Source: Mesorhizobium tianshanense
GTDB taxonomy: Bacteria; Pseudomonadota; Alphaproteobacteria; Rhizobiales; Rhizobiaceae
Reading direction: 5' to 3'
Length of the DNA stretch: 64,000 bases
NCBI RefSeq assembly: GCF_007830515.1
Contig: NZ_VLKT01000007.1
Span: 62,001 to 126,000 of the forward strand
The position numbers and the translations under genes were made by a program. Shown here one piece after another: positions 35,570 to 45,344 of this stretch. Each line of letters opens with the position of its first letter. Position 1 is the first letter of the stretch. The notes under the pieces were generated by a model. That model searched no databases. It saw nothing but the letters and a program-made list of their open reading frames with translations, and was not told where the DNA came from.

Positions 35570-36742
35570 GTGGCGACAAATCCTGCCGAAGTGCTTGCTT
35601 TGCCCAAACCCGCCTGGGCGGCGGACGAGGTCGGCATGCTCTACGACATGGCGCACCGCTTCATGTCGGAAGAGATCGCGCCGCGCTATGACGAGTTCGA
35701 GAAGAACGAGATGGTCGACCGCGAGAGCTGGCTGAAGGCAGGTGCCGCCGGTCTGCTCTGTGCCTCGATGCCGGAGGAATATGGCGGTTCGGGCGGGACA
35801 TTCGCGCATGAGAGCGCGATCATCGAGGCGATCGGCCATGTCGGCGTCGACGGTTTCGGCATCGGCCTCCACAATTCGATCGTTGCCCCTTACATCCTTC
35901 ACTACGGCTCCGAAGAGCAGAAGAAGAGATGGCTGCCGAAGCTGGCGATCGGCGAGTTGATCGGCGCCATCGCCATGACCGAGCCCGGCGCCGGCTCCGA
36001 CCTGCAGGGGGTCAAGACGCGAGCAGAGAAGGATGGCAACCAATACAAGGTCAACGGCTCGAAGACCTTCATCACCAACGGCCAGCTCGCCAACTTCATC
36101 ATCGTCGTCACCAAGACCGATCCGGAGAAGGGCGCCAAGGGCACTTCGCTGATCGTCGTCGAGACCGACGAGGTGGAAGGGTTCGAGCGCGGCCGCAACC
36201 TCGATAAGATCGGTTTGAAGGCCAACGACACGTCGGAACTGTTCTTCAACGATATGCGCGTGCCGACCTCCAATCTGCTCGGCCACGAGGAAGGCCAGGG
36301 CTTCGTCCAGCTGATGCAGCAATTGCCGCAGGAGCGGCTGCAGATCGGCACCGGCGCCATCGCCATGGTCGAGCGGGCGCTGGCGCTGACCATCGACTAC
36401 GTCAAGGAGCGCAAGGCCTTCGGTAAGGCGATCATCGATTTCCAAAACACCCAGTTCAAGCTGGCCGAACTGAAGACCGAGGCGACCATCGGCCGCGTCT
36501 TCTACAATGACTGCGTCACCCGCCATATCAATGGTGGCCTCGACTCGGTGACGGCCTCGATGGCCAAATATTGGCTGTCCGACCTGCAGGGAAAAGTCGT
36601 CGACGAATGCCTTCAATTGCATGGCGGCTACGGCTACATGAATGAGTACCCGATCGCCCGCATGTTCCGCGACGCCCGCGTCCAGCGCATCTACGGCGGC
36701 ACCAACGAGATCATGAAATTGCTGATCGGGCGGAGCCTTTAG
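35570..36742 (+). CDS. Acyl-CoA dehydrogenase (standard form)
   Basis: This 390-residue FAD-dependent dehydrogenase has the canonical signatures GAIAMTEPGAGSDLQGVKTRA (about 128-148) and QLHGGYGYMNEYPIARMFRDARVQRIYGGTNEIMK near the end; the second holds the ETF- and FAD-contact loops. GTG is the start, with GAGGAAAT ahead. It is 53 bp behind the large acyl-CoA dehydrogenase and 8 bp ahead of the OsmC gene. Two different acyl-CoA dehydrogenases in one operon suggest two chain-length or branching specificities. Confidence 0.94.
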   Translation: MATNPAEVLALPKPAWAADEVGMLYDMAHRFMSEEIAPRYDEFEKNEMVDRESWLKAGAAGLLCASMPEEYGGSGGTFAHESAIIEAIGHVGVDGFGIGLHNSIVAPYILHYGSEEQKKRWLPKLAIGELIGAIAMTEPGAGSDLQGVKTRAEKDGNQYKVNGSKTFITNGQLANFIIVVTKTDPEKGAKGTSLIVVETDEVEGFERGRNLDKIGLKANDTSELFFNDMRVPTSNLLGHEEGQGFVQLMQQLPQERLQIGTGAIAMVERALALTIDYVKERKAFGKAIIDFQNTQFKLAELKTEATIGRVFYNDCVTRHINGGLDSVTASMAKYWLSDLQGKVVDECLQLHGGYGYMNEYPIARMFRDARVQRIYGGTNEIMKLLIGRSL

Positions 36743-36750
36743 GAGGTCGC

Positions 36751-37206
36751 ATGTCGAAGCATTTGGCCGAGCTGCGCTGGAAACCGGGGTCAGGGGACGA
36801 TTTCCTGTCCGGCCGCTATTCCCGGGTCCATGAACTTCATTTTGATGGCGGCGCGGTCATCTCCGCTTCCGCATCGCCGACGATCGTGCCAGCACCTTTC
36901 AGCGACGCAAAGAGCGTTGATCCGGAAGAGTTGTTCGTCGCTTCGGTTTCTTCCTGCCACATGCTCTGGTTCCTGGACCTTGCGAAACGTGCCAAGCTCG
37001 ATGTCCGATCTTATCGCGACGAAGCCGAAGGCCTGATGGCCAAGAATACTGAAGGGCGCACAGCCATCACGCATATCACCCTTCGTCCGCTCGTGGAATG
37101 CGACGCGGACGTAGCTACGATCGAGAGTATTCACCACAAGGCGCACGACGCCTGTTTCATCGCCAATTCGGTGCGGACCGAAGTGGTGGTCGAACCCCGG
37201 TTCTAG
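36751..37206 (+). CDS. OsmC family protein
   Basis: This 151-residue protein has the OsmC/Ohr fold with both redox cysteines: VSSCHMLWFLDLAKR at about residues 69-83 and KAHDACFIANSVRTEVVVEP at about 130-150. Family members reduce organic hydroperoxides with thiols, using the two Cys. It begins 8 bp after the acyl-CoA dehydrogenase stop, in an otherwise purely beta-oxidation operon. There it may protect against peroxidised fatty acids or against H2O2 produced by acyl-CoA oxidation; that link is an inference. The start is ATG with AGGAGG ahead of it. Confidence 0.92.
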   Translation: MSKHLAELRWKPGSGDDFLSGRYSRVHELHFDGGAVISASASPTIVPAPFSDAKSVDPEELFVASVSSCHMLWFLDLAKRAKLDVRSYRDEAEGLMAKNTEGRTAITHITLRPLVECDADVATIESIHHKAHDACFIANSVRTEVVVEPRF

Positions 37207-37223
37207 ATCACAGGAGATCACCA

Positions 37224-38432
37224 ATGGCCGAAGCTTATGTCTACGACGCCGTGCGCACGCCGCGCGGCAGGGGCAAGAAGGATGGCTCGTTGCACGAGGT
37301 GCCGGCGGTGCGGCTTGGCGCCAAGGTGCTCGAGGCGATCCGCGACCGCAATGGGCTGGACACCGGCACCGTCGACGACATCATCTTCGGCTGCGTTGAT
37401 CCGGTCGGCGAGGCGGGTTCTGTCATTCCGCGCGCCGCCGCCTTCGAGGCCGGCTACGCGACTTCGGCGCCCGGCATGCAGATCTCGCGTTTCTGCGCCT
37501 CGGGTCTGGACGCCATCAATTTCGGGGCCGCCAAGATCGCGCAAGGCGCCGACGAGATCGTCATCGCCGGCGGTGTCGAATCCATGTCGCGCGTCGGCAT
37601 GGGCGCATCCGGCGGCGCCTGGTTCATGGACCCCTCGGTCGGCCTGCCGGGCTGGTTCGTGCCGCAAGGCATCTCGGCCGACCTGATCGCCACGAAATAC
37701 GGCTTTTCGCGCGACGACGTCGACGCCTATGCGGTCGAAAGCCAGAAGCGCGCCGCCAAAGCCTGGGGCGAAGGCCGCTTCAAGAAGTCGGTGATCTCGA
37801 TCAAGGACCAGAACGGCCTGACCATCCTCGATCATGACGAGCACATGCGGCCTTCGACCGACATGCAGTCGCTGGCGGCACTCAACCCGTCTTTCATCAT
37901 GCCTGGCGAAATGGGCGGCTTCGATGCCGTCGCGGTGCAGAAGCATCCCGAGGTGGAAGAGGTCAACCACGTCCACCACGCCGGCAATTCTTCGGGTATC
38001 GTCGACGGCGCGGCCGCCGTCCTGCTCGGTTCGAAGAAGGCAGGAAAGACGCTCGGCCTGAAGCCACGCGCACGTATTCGTGCATTCGCCAACATCGGAT
38101 CGGAACCGGTGTTGATGCTGACTGGCCCGGTCGACGTGACCGAGAAGCTGTTGAAGCGCGCCAGGGTGAAACTGTCGGACATTGACTTGTTCGAGCTCAA
38201 CGAGGCTTTCGCCTCGGTGGTGCTGCGCTACATGCAGGCGTTCGACATTCCGCACGACAGGATCAACGTCAATGGCGGAGCCATCGCCATGGGCCATCCG
38301 CTCGGCGCCACAGGTGCGATGATCTTCGGGACCGTGCTGGACGAACTGGAGCGCCGCGACTTGAACACCGCACTGGTGACGCTCTGCATCGGCGCCGGTA
38401 TGGGCACCGCAACGATCATCGAACGCGTCTGA
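37224..38432 (+). CDS. Acetyl-CoA C-acyltransferase (thiolase)
   Basis: This 402-residue thiolase is the last step of beta-oxidation. It has the acylated Cys in QISRFCASGLDAINFGAAKI (about 88-107), the catalytic His in NGGAIAMGHPLGATGA (about 350-365), and the second Cys in VTLCIGAGMGTATIIE near the C-terminus. The ATG at 37224 has a CAGGAG ribosome-binding site; the longer frame from 37098 runs back into osmC and is rejected. It lies 17 bp behind osmC and 14 bp ahead of the multifunctional enzyme. Confidence 0.95.
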   Translation: MAEAYVYDAVRTPRGRGKKDGSLHEVPAVRLGAKVLEAIRDRNGLDTGTVDDIIFGCVDPVGEAGSVIPRAAAFEAGYATSAPGMQISRFCASGLDAINFGAAKIAQGADEIVIAGGVESMSRVGMGASGGAWFMDPSVGLPGWFVPQGISADLIATKYGFSRDDVDAYAVESQKRAAKAWGEGRFKKSVISIKDQNGLTILDHDEHMRPSTDMQSLAALNPSFIMPGEMGGFDAVAVQKHPEVEEVNHVHHAGNSSGIVDGAAAVLLGSKKAGKTLGLKPRARIRAFANIGSEPVLMLTGPVDVTEKLLKRARVKLSDIDLFELNEAFASVVLRYMQAFDIPHDRINVNGGAIAMGHPLGATGAMIFGTVLDELERRDLNTALVTLCIGAGMGTATIIERV

Positions 38433-38446
38433 CGGGAGAGAGACCG

Positions 38447-40666
38447 ATGAGCTACACCAATTTCACCCTCGACGTCGACGCCGACGGCATCGCGCTGATC
38501 ACCTGGGATATGCCCGACCGGTCGATGAACGTCTTCACCGAAGAGGCGATGCTTGAGCTGAATTCCATCGTCGACAAAGTGGCGAGCGATGCAGCGATCA
38601 AGGGCGCGGTGATCACCTCCGGCAAGGACACGTTTTCCGGCGGTGCCGACATCACCATGCTGCAGAAGATGCTGTCGAAGTTCGCAGCCGAAAAAGTCAA
38701 GGACCTGGACAAGGCGACCAAGGCGCTGTTCGACAACGCCGGCTATATGACGGGCCTGTTCCGCAAGCTGGAAACCTCAGGCAAGCCGTTTGTTTCGGCG
38801 ATTAACGGCACCTGCATGGGCGGCGCGTTCGAGCTTTCGCTCGCTTGTCATGGCCGTGTCGCGGCCGATTCCGACAAGGTCAAGATGGCGCTTCCCGAAG
38901 TGAAGATCGGCATCTTCCCAGGCGCCGGCGGCACCCAGCGCGTGCCGCGGCTGACCGACCAGCAGCAGGCGCTGCAGATGCTGACCTCCGGCCAGACATT
39001 GTCGCCGCAGAAGGCCAAGTCGATGGGCCTGATCCACGAGATCGCCGAGCCGCGGAAGCTGGTCGAGACCGCCAAGGCCATGATTAAAAATGGCTTGAAG
39101 CCGGTGGCGCCGTGGGACGAGAAGGGCTTCAAGCTGCCCGGCGGCCCGATCTATTCGGTGGCCGGCGCCAATCTGTGGCCGCCGGCAATCGCCATCCTGC
39201 GTCGCGAGACCTATGGTAACTATCCTGCTGCCGCCGCCATCCTGAAATGCGTCTATGAAGGGCTGCTGGTGCCGTTTGACACCGCCTTGCGCATCGAGCA
39301 GCGCTATTTCACCGAGATCATGCAGACCAGGGAGGCGGCGGCGATGATCCGCTCGCTGTTCGTGTCGCTGCAGGAACTGAACAAGGGTGCGCGCCGTCCG
39401 GCCGGCGTGCCGGAGACCAAATTCAAGAAGATCGGCGTGCTCGGCGCTGGTTTCATGGGCGCCGGCATCGCCTATGTCACGGCCAAGGCCGGTATTCCGG
39501 TGGTGCTGCTTGATCGCGACATGGAAGCTGCCGCCAAGGGCAAGGCGCATTCGGACAGCCTGATCTCGGATCAGGTCAGGAAGGGCCGCGCCAAGCCGGA
39601 GGACAAGGACAGGCTGCTGTCGCTGATCACGCCGACGGCGGACTATGCCGACCTCGCAGGCTGCGACTTGGTGGTCGAGGCGGTATTCGAGGATTCGGGC
39701 GTCAAGAAGGACGCCACCGAAAAGGCGGAGGCTATACTGAAGCCGTCGGCGGTCTTCGCGTCGAACACGTCCACCATCCCGATCACGTCGCTGGCGAAGA
39801 ATTCGGCGCGGCCGAAGAATTTCATCGGCATCCATTTCTTCTCGCCGGTCGACAAGATGATGCTGGTGGAGATCATTCTGGGCAAGAAGACGGGCGACAA
39901 GGCGCTAGCCACCGCGATCGACTTCGTCCGAGCCATCAAGAAGACGCCGATCGTCGTCAACGACACGCGCGGCTTCTATGTCAACCGCTGCGTGCTGCGT
40001 TACATGTCGGAAGCCTACAAGATGCTGATCGAGGGCGTTCCGGCGCCGATGATCGAGAACGCAGCGAAGGCCGCCGGCATGCCGGTCGGTCCCTTGGCGC
40101 TTACGGACGAAACAGCGATCGACCTCGCGCAGAAGATCATGAAGCAGACCATGCGTGATCTCGGCGAAAAGGCGGTTGACCCGAAGCAGATGGCGCTGAT
40201 CAACACGCTGGTTGACACCCATGGTCGCTTCGGCCGCAAGAACGGCAAGGGTTTTTACGACTATCCACAAAAGCCTGCCAAGAAGAAGTTGTGGCCGGGC
40301 CTGAAGGATCTCTATCCGCAGCTTGCGCCCGAAAAGGTCGACTATGAGGAACTGAAGCAGCGGCTCTTGGTCACCATCGCATTGGAGGCGGCGCGGGTGA
40401 TGGAGGAGGGCATCGTCACCGATCCGCGCGAGGCCGATGTAGGCTCGATCCTCGCCTTCGGCTTTGCGCCCTTTACCGGCGGCGCGCTGTCTTACATCGA
40501 CGGAATCGGCGCGAAGAAATTCATCAAGATTGCCAAGGCCCTGCAGAAAAAATACGGCGCCGAGTTCAAGGCGCCCAAGCTGCTGCTAGACATGGCGGAG
40601 AAGGGCGAGACCTTCTACCAGCGCTTCGATCCTTACGCGAAGGGCGAGGTGAAGAAGGCAGCCTGA
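38447..40666 (+). CDS. Fatty-acid oxidation multifunctional enzyme (enoyl-CoA hydratase / 3-hydroxyacyl-CoA dehydrogenase, FadB/FadJ-like)
   Basis: This 739-residue fusion has an N-terminal crotonase domain: GKDTFSGGADITML and NGTCMGGAFELSLACHGRV with PEVKIGIFPGAGGTQRVPRL carrying a catalytic Glu. A 3-hydroxyacyl-CoA dehydrogenase follows, with NAD-binding motif KIGVLGAGFMGAGIAYVTA at about 326-344, IGIHFFSPVDKMMLVEII, and the C-terminal helical domains. It hydrates enoyl-CoA and oxidises the hydroxyacyl-CoA. With the thiolase it forms the trifunctional complex. It closes the operon that starts at 33720. Confidence 0.95.
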   Translation: MSYTNFTLDVDADGIALITWDMPDRSMNVFTEEAMLELNSIVDKVASDAAIKGAVITSGKDTFSGGADITMLQKMLSKFAAEKVKDLDKATKALFDNAGYMTGLFRKLETSGKPFVSAINGTCMGGAFELSLACHGRVAADSDKVKMALPEVKIGIFPGAGGTQRVPRLTDQQQALQMLTSGQTLSPQKAKSMGLIHEIAEPRKLVETAKAMIKNGLKPVAPWDEKGFKLPGGPIYSVAGANLWPPAIAILRRETYGNYPAAAAILKCVYEGLLVPFDTALRIEQRYFTEIMQTREAAAMIRSLFVSLQELNKGARRPAGVPETKFKKIGVLGAGFMGAGIAYVTAKAGIPVVLLDRDMEAAAKGKAHSDSLISDQVRKGRAKPEDKDRLLSLITPTADYADLAGCDLVVEAVFEDSGVKKDATEKAEAILKPSAVFASNTSTIPITSLAKNSARPKNFIGIHFFSPVDKMMLVEIILGKKTGDKALATAIDFVRAIKKTPIVVNDTRGFYVNRCVLRYMSEAYKMLIEGVPAPMIENAAKAAGMPVGPLALTDETAIDLAQKIMKQTMRDLGEKAVDPKQMALINTLVDTHGRFGRKNGKGFYDYPQKPAKKKLWPGLKDLYPQLAPEKVDYEELKQRLLVTIALEAARVMEEGIVTDPREADVGSILAFGFAPFTGGALSYIDGIGAKKFIKIAKALQKKYGAEFKAPKLLLDMAEKGETFYQRFDPYAKGEVKKAA

Positions 40667-40763
40667 CACACCTGACCTATGTCTGACGCGGCCGATGGAC
40701 AAATCAGCGATCGAAGACTAGAAAGAAGAAGGTATTTTTTCCTGTTTTGAAGGAGAGCAAAAA

Positions 40764-41414
40764 GTGCTCTCGCATGACCGCGTATGGGCCGCCATCGACG
40801 CTCTCGCCGAGCGCTATTCGCTCTCGGCATCCGGGCTGGCAAGGCGCGCGGGCCTTGATTCGACCGCCTTCAACAAGTCGAAGCGGCTGTCCTCGGACGG
40901 GCGGCCGCGTTGGCCGTCGACCGAATCGCTGGCCAAGATCATCGAGGCGACAGGCGCCTCGCTCGACGAATTCACGGAGCTCGTCGAAGGCCGAGGCAAG
41001 CCTGCTCCTGGATATCTGCCCGCGCAGGGGTCTTCGGTGCCCCTGCTCGGCTTCGCCCAGGCCGGCGCCGGCGGCTTCTTCGACGACGCCGGCTTTCCGG
41101 CAGGGCAGGGCTGGGACCTGATCGAGCTTCCCGCGCGAGCGACCGAGACCTCCTACGCGCTGCAGGTCCAGGGCGATTCCATGCTGCCGCTCTACCGCAA
41201 CGGCGACGTGCTGATCGTCGAGCCGGGCGCTGCAACCCGCAAGGGCGACCGGGTCGTCGTCAAGACCAATGCCGGCGAGGTGATGGCTAAAGTTCTGGAC
41301 CGTCAGACAGCGAACTCGATCGTGCTGGTCTCGCTCAATCCCGATCATCCGGATCGCGACATCCCCATGCGTGATGTCGAATGGGTGGCGCGAATTGTCT
41401 GGGCAAGCCAGTAG
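40764..41414 (+). CDS. S24 family peptidase with N-terminal helix-turn-helix (repressor-like)
   Basis: This 216-residue protein combines an N-terminal helix-turn-helix (SASGLARRAGLDSTAFNKSKRL with TESLAKIIEATGASLDEF) and a C-terminal S24 LexA-like peptidase domain. The catalytic Ser is in LQVQGDSMLPLYRNGDVLIVEPG (about 134-156) and the Lys in RVVVKTNAGEVMAKVL. Such proteins are repressors inactivated by self-cleavage, or stress-sensing regulators. GTG is the start, with an AAGGAGAG ribosome-binding site 8 bp ahead. It is immediately followed by the thermonuclease-like gene (8 bp), suggesting one transcript. No phage genes surround it. Confidence 0.88.
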   Translation: MLSHDRVWAAIDALAERYSLSASGLARRAGLDSTAFNKSKRLSSDGRPRWPSTESLAKIIEATGASLDEFTELVEGRGKPAPGYLPAQGSSVPLLGFAQAGAGGFFDDAGFPAGQGWDLIELPARATETSYALQVQGDSMLPLYRNGDVLIVEPGAATRKGDRVVVKTNAGEVMAKVLDRQTANSIVLVSLNPDHPDRDIPMRDVEWVARIVWASQ

Positions 41415-41422
41415 GGCCGCCG

Positions 41423-42259
41423 GTGCGTCCGCTTCATGCAGCCGCCGCGGTGTTGACGATCCTGGCGATTGCGGCCGCGATCGTCGCCGGTGGCCGCGCC
41501 GTGCTCCATGGCGAAAATTACGACGCCGCAGTGTGGGCGCAGCCCAGTGTGGCGGCGCAATCCGAAACGTCCGCCACCGCCGCGATCCCGCGCCCCGACG
41601 CGGCAAGGCCGGAGGCGCATTCCAGGGCGATCGATCCCGAGGTCGTCGCGCCGCCGCAGCTTCAGGCCGAAGAGCTTGAACGGCTCGAGCCGCGCGCGCC
41701 GCTGAGTGACCTGGCGCTGGCTGGACCCAAGCCGCCCAAAACGAAAATGCCCGACGACTGGAACGGGACAAAACTGTTCCAGCCTCTTGCGTCGGCCGCA
41801 GGGGTGATCGAGGCCAACGGCTACTCGGTCGCGATTTCTGGTATCGACATCGTCGGGCAGGACGAGACTTGCACCGACGGCGGCAAGTCCTGGGCGTGCG
41901 GCACCCGGGCGCGAACGGCATTCCGTGCCTTCCTGCGCGGCCGGGCGGTGGTCTGCACGGTGCCGCCCGAGGGCGGCCGCGACCTGATCGCCGCCGAATG
42001 CCGCGTCGGCAACCAGGATGTCGGCCAGTGGTTGATCGAAAACGGCTGGGCGCGCGCCGCCGAAAGCGGCCCTTATGTCGAGGCCGGTGAGAAGGCGCGT
42101 GCGGCGAGAAAGGGCATTTTCGGGCCGGCGCCAAACCTCTCGGGCCTGCCTCCGGCACCAGCGCCCGTCGCGGCCTCATCGGAGCCGACGCAGCCGATTC
42201 TCGATCCGTCGGCGACGACGGTTACGCCACCAGCAGACCAGTCAGCGCCTTCTGAATGA
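41423..42259 (+). CDS. Thermonuclease-like (SNase domain) protein, membrane-anchored
   Basis: This 278-residue protein starts with a membrane anchor or signal helix ([21 protein letters not shown]). After a Pro/Ala-rich linker, a diverged SNase-like domain follows at about residues 130-230: [38 protein letters not shown] and [14 protein letters not shown]. Normal family members have an Arg in the strand before GID (IRLAGIDAPE); here that residue is not Arg, so nuclease activity is doubtful. The C-terminal tail is Pro/Thr-rich. A GTG at 41423 just after the repressor stop is the likely start. Its last 38 bp overlap the 3' end of lysK on the opposite strand. Confidence 0.8.
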   Translation: MRPLHAAAAVLTILAIAAAIVAGGRAVLHGENYDAAVWAQPSVAAQSETSATAAIPRPDAARPEAHSRAIDPEVVAPPQLQAEELERLEPRAPLSDLALAGPKPPKTKMPDDWNGTKLFQPLASAAGVIEANGYSVAISGIDIVGQDETCTDGGKSWACGTRARTAFRAFLRGRAVVCTVPPEGGRDLIAAECRVGNQDVGQWLIENGWARAAESGPYVEAGEKARAARKGIFGPAPNLSGLPPAPAPVAASSEPTQPILDPSATTVTPPADQSAPSE

Positions 42260-43871
42260 GCGCGCGGGTTTCTGCGATGCCGTAGAGCGCGGCGAAGGAA
42301 CCGAAGCGCGGGCCGCGCTCCTGTCCGATCAGCACCTGGTAGATCATCTGGAAGAATGCGACCGAGACGCCCGGCCCGCCTTCCGGGCTCTGCTTCGAAT
42401 GGTCCTGATAGCGCTCGATCTTGCGCGCGACGTTGAGAGCGGCATTCTGGATCGCCTCGCCATCGGCGTCTGGCGACAATGCGGTGAGCGCTTCGGAGAG
42501 CTTCGTCAGCGCCTCGCGCTCGACCGCGTCGGCTGCCCGGTACACCTTGGCCGGCTTCACGAAATCGTCGAAATAGCGGATCGCATATTCAGCCAGCCGA
42601 TCGAGCTCAGGGTGGGTCTTCGGCGTCACGCCCGATGTATGGCGCGAAATGAACCCCCACAGCACGTCCCTGTTCTGGGCGTTCGAGGCGCTGACCAGAT
42701 TGAGCAGCAGCCCGAACGACACCGGTAGGTCGACTACAGGCGGATTGCCGTCATGCATGTGCCAGACGGGATTTCCCAGCCGCTCCTTCCACTCCTGCCG
42801 GCGATAGGCGGACAGAAAGGCGTAATACTCGTCCACCGCCTTCGGAATGACATCGAAATAGAGCTTCTTGGCCTGCCGCGGCCGCTGGTACATGTAGAGC
42901 CCGAGGCTTTCGGTCGGCGCATAGGTGAGCCACTCGTCTATGCTCAGTCCGTTGCCCTTCGACTTCGAAATCTTCTGGCCGTTCTCGTCCAGGAACAGCT
43001 CATAGACGAAATGCTCCGGCGCTCGCCCACCCAGGATGTTGCAGATACGGTCGTAGATCACCGCATTCGTCTGGTGGTCCTTGCCGAACATTTCGAAATC
43101 GACGCCGAGCGCCGCCCAGCGCATGCCGAAGTCCGGCTTCCACTGCAGTTTCACCTTGCCGCCAGTTACGGAAAGCGTTGTCTCGGTACCGTCATCATCG
43201 AAGGTGATGGTGCCAGCCTTAGCGTCGACATGCTTCATGGGGACGTAGAGCACGCGGCCACTTTTGGGGGAAATCGGCAGGAACGGGCTGTAGGTCGCCT
43301 GGCGCTCTTCGCCGAGCGTCGGCAGCATCACGTCCATAATCTTGTCGAAACGTTCGGCGGCGCGCAGCAGAACTTCGTCGAAACGGCCAGCCTTGTAGTA
43401 TTCAGTCGCGCTGGCGAACTCGTAGTCGAAGCCGAACGTGTCCAGGAAGCGGCAAAGCATTGCGTTGTTGTGGTCTGCAAAGCTCGCATAATTGCCGCCG
43501 AAAGGATTGGGGACAGATGAGAGCGGCTTGTGCAGGTGCGGCTCGAGTGCGGCGCGATCGGGGACGTTGTCCGGAATCTTGCGCATGCCGTCCATGTCGT
43601 CGGAAAAGCACAAGATCTTGGTCTTGACCGTGTCCCCGGTGAGGACGCGGAAGGCGTGGCGCACCATCGAGGTGCGTGCGACCTCGCCGAAAGTGCCGAT
43701 GTGCGGCAACCCTGACGGACCATAACCTGTCTCAAACAGCACGGTCTCGGGAAAGTCGGTGCCCTTGTAGCGCTCGACGATCTTCCTGGCTTCCTCGAAC
43801 GGCCAGGCTTTGCTTTCGGCCGCTGCCGCAAGCACCTCGGGATTGAGATCGATGATGTTTGATCCCGCCAT
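42222..43871 (-). CDS. lysK: Lysine--tRNA ligase, class I (archaeal type)
   Basis: This 549-residue enzyme charges tRNA-Lys. It is a class I synthetase, not the class II form of most bacteria: the HIGH-type motif is [18 protein letters not shown] (about 48-65) and the KMSKS-type motif is [14 protein letters not shown] (about 288-301). Alphaproteobacteria commonly use this class. The ATG at 43871 is one option; a second ATG at 43901 adds ten residues and neither has a strong ribosome-binding site. The 3' end overlaps the convergent thermonuclease gene by 38 bp. Confidence 0.95.
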   Translation of the reverse strand: MAGSNIIDLNPEVLAAAAESKAWPFEEARKIVERYKGTDFPETVLFETGYGPSGLPHIGTFGEVARTSMVRHAFRVLTGDTVKTKILCFSDDMDGMRKIPDNVPDRAALEPHLHKPLSSVPNPFGGNYASFADHNNAMLCRFLDTFGFDYEFASATEYYKAGRFDEVLLRAAERFDKIMDVMLPTLGEERQATYSPFLPISPKSGRVLYVPMKHVDAKAGTITFDDDGTETTLSVTGGKVKLQWKPDFGMRWAALGVDFEMFGKDHQTNAVIYDRICNILGGRAPEHFVYELFLDENGQKISKSKGNGLSIDEWLTYAPTESLGLYMYQRPRQAKKLYFDVIPKAVDEYYAFLSAYRRQEWKERLGNPVWHMHDGNPPVVDLPVSFGLLLNLVSASNAQNRDVLWGFISRHTSGVTPKTHPELDRLAEYAIRYFDDFVKPAKVYRAADAVEREALTKLSEALTALSPDADGEAIQNAALNVARKIERYQDHSKQSPEGGPGVSVAFFQMIYQVLIGQERGPRFGSFAALYGIAETRALIQKALTGLLVA

Positions 43872-44041
43872 GTCACTGTTTTCCAAATCATTCGCCGGCA
43901 TCGCCGCAAGAAAGGGGCCGGAAGAGGTTTTTTCAACCGGTCTCTAGGCGTGCCTGACCGGAGCGTCAACGATCGTGGCACTTTTTCCTTGCGGCACAGA
44001 TACCACGTTCCTACGTTCGGGAGCTGTTCGAGGAGTTGTAA

Positions 44042-44452
44042 ATGCCATTGTCACCGCACGAAGCCCTTATCTATCTGATGGTCATCACCTCGGCGTCCGA
44101 CCGCGACATGACCGATGTCGAACTGGCACGGATCGGCGACGTCGTCCGCACGTGGCCGGTGTTCGAGGATTTTAACGACGACCGAGTGGTCGGCATCGCC
44201 CAGGACTGCCAGAAGATGCTGCATGAAAAGGACGGGCTGGAAGGTGTCCTGGCGCGCGTCGCCGAGGCGCTGCCTGAGCGGCTCCACGACACCGCCTATG
44301 CCGTCGCTTTCGAGGTTGCGGCCATAGACTTGGAAATGCGGATGGAGGAGGTGCGGGTGCTGCAGCTCATTCGCCGCCAGCTCGATCTCGACACGCTGAC
44401 CGTCGCCGCGATCGGCCGCGCCGCCAAGGCTCGCCTTCGCACGCTGACTTGA
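44042..44452 (+). CDS. TerB-like protein
   Basis: This 136-residue acidic, all-helical protein has the TerB-like pattern: an Asp-rich start (ALIYLMVITSASDRDMTDVELARIG), EDFNDDRVVGIAQDC, and a repeat of the Asp/Glu-rich pattern (AVAFEVAAIDLEMRMEEVRVLQLIRRQLDLD) in the second half. TerB family members bind divalent metals and act in stress responses. It has no other ter genes near it, so tellurite resistance is unlikely. It lies between the start of lysK and a convergent binding-protein gene. Confidence 0.82.
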   Translation: MPLSPHEALIYLMVITSASDRDMTDVELARIGDVVRTWPVFEDFNDDRVVGIAQDCQKMLHEKDGLEGVLARVAEALPERLHDTAYAVAFEVAAIDLEMRMEEVRVLQLIRRQLDLDTLTVAAIGRAAKARLRTLT

Positions 44453-44492
44453 TCCAGGCCCTGGAGGGTCAGAAAAACTGACCCGGACCGGA

Positions 44493-45344
44493 TCAGAAAA
44501 AACTGACTGGGAAATAGCGCAGATAGAATTCGGCGAAGATGCCCTCCACCGAAATCTCCTGCAACGCGTAGTCGAATGCCGCGGCCAGCACTGGGTCGTC
44601 GGCCCTGGTGGCGATGGCCATGCCCGAGCCTAGATATTCGGGCGCCAGATAGGGACCGCCGGCAAAGCGGCAGCACGCTGCGGCATCGGAACCGCCCAGC
44701 CAGAAAGCGAAACGCATGCCGTCGCCGAAGGCGGCGTCGACCTTGCCGGCCTTGAGGTCATCGTAGAGCGCTTCCGGCCGGTCGAAGGGGACCACTTGGA
44801 CGGTGCCGAAATAATCGCGCAGCATCCGTTCATGCGCGGAGCCGGCGACCACGCCGACGCGCTTGCCGCGCAGTCTGTCGAAGATCGGTTCCGTGAGCGC
44901 CTTCGTCCTCGGCATGATGAAACGCGCCGGGAACTGCAGGTAGGAGCGTGAGAAGGCATATTTCGACCGCGACTCCGCGGTGGCGGCGATGCCGGCAATA
45001 ATCGCCTCGCCTTCGCCCTTCTGCAGCGCCCCTTCGAGCTCGGCCCAGGGCAGCGCCTGGATCTGGCATTTTTCCGCAATGCCGAGTTCGGCGCAGATGG
45101 CGCGCGCCAAATCGATATGGAAGCCGGACAACCGGCCTGCCCCGTCGAGGAAATTGAAAGGTGGGAAATCGGTGGTGGTCAGGAATCTCAGACGCGGCAG
45201 CGCGGAAAGGTCTGGCTTCGGCAGCCGCTCCTTGGCATCCCACAGCACCGGCACTTGCGGCTCCGCGGCGCGCGCAACGCCGGTGAGCGGCTGTGCTCCC
45301 ATCATTGCCAGCATCAAGACGATGGATATCCAGCGAATTGCCAC
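44493..45344 (-). CDS. Transporter substrate-binding domain protein (SBP_bac_3 type)
   Basis: This 283-residue secreted protein has a signal peptide (about 1-22, RWISIVLMLAMMGAQPL). The family-3 solute-binding pattern follows: LRFLTTTDFPPFNFLDGAGRLSGFHIDLARAICAELGI, LPWAELEGALQKGEGEAIIAGIAATAESRSKYAFS and RGKRVGVVAGSAHERMLRDY. It would bind an amino-acid-like ligand in the periplasm. The start is taken as GTG at 45344, where the signal begins; the longer frame runs to 45557 without extra support. No permease or ATPase gene is adjacent, so it may be an orphan sensor or receptor. Confidence 0.85.
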   Translation of the reverse strand: MAIRWISIVLMLAMMGAQPLTGVARAAEPQVPVLWDAKERLPKPDLSALPRLRFLTTTDFPPFNFLDGAGRLSGFHIDLARAICAELGIAEKCQIQALPWAELEGALQKGEGEAIIAGIAATAESRSKYAFSRSYLQFPARFIMPRTKALTEPIFDRLRGKRVGVVAGSAHERMLRDYFGTVQVVPFDRPEALYDDLKAGKVDAAFGDGMRFAFWLGGSDAAACCRFAGGPYLAPEYLGSGMAIATRADDPVLAAAFDYALQEISVEGIFAEFYLRYFPVSFF

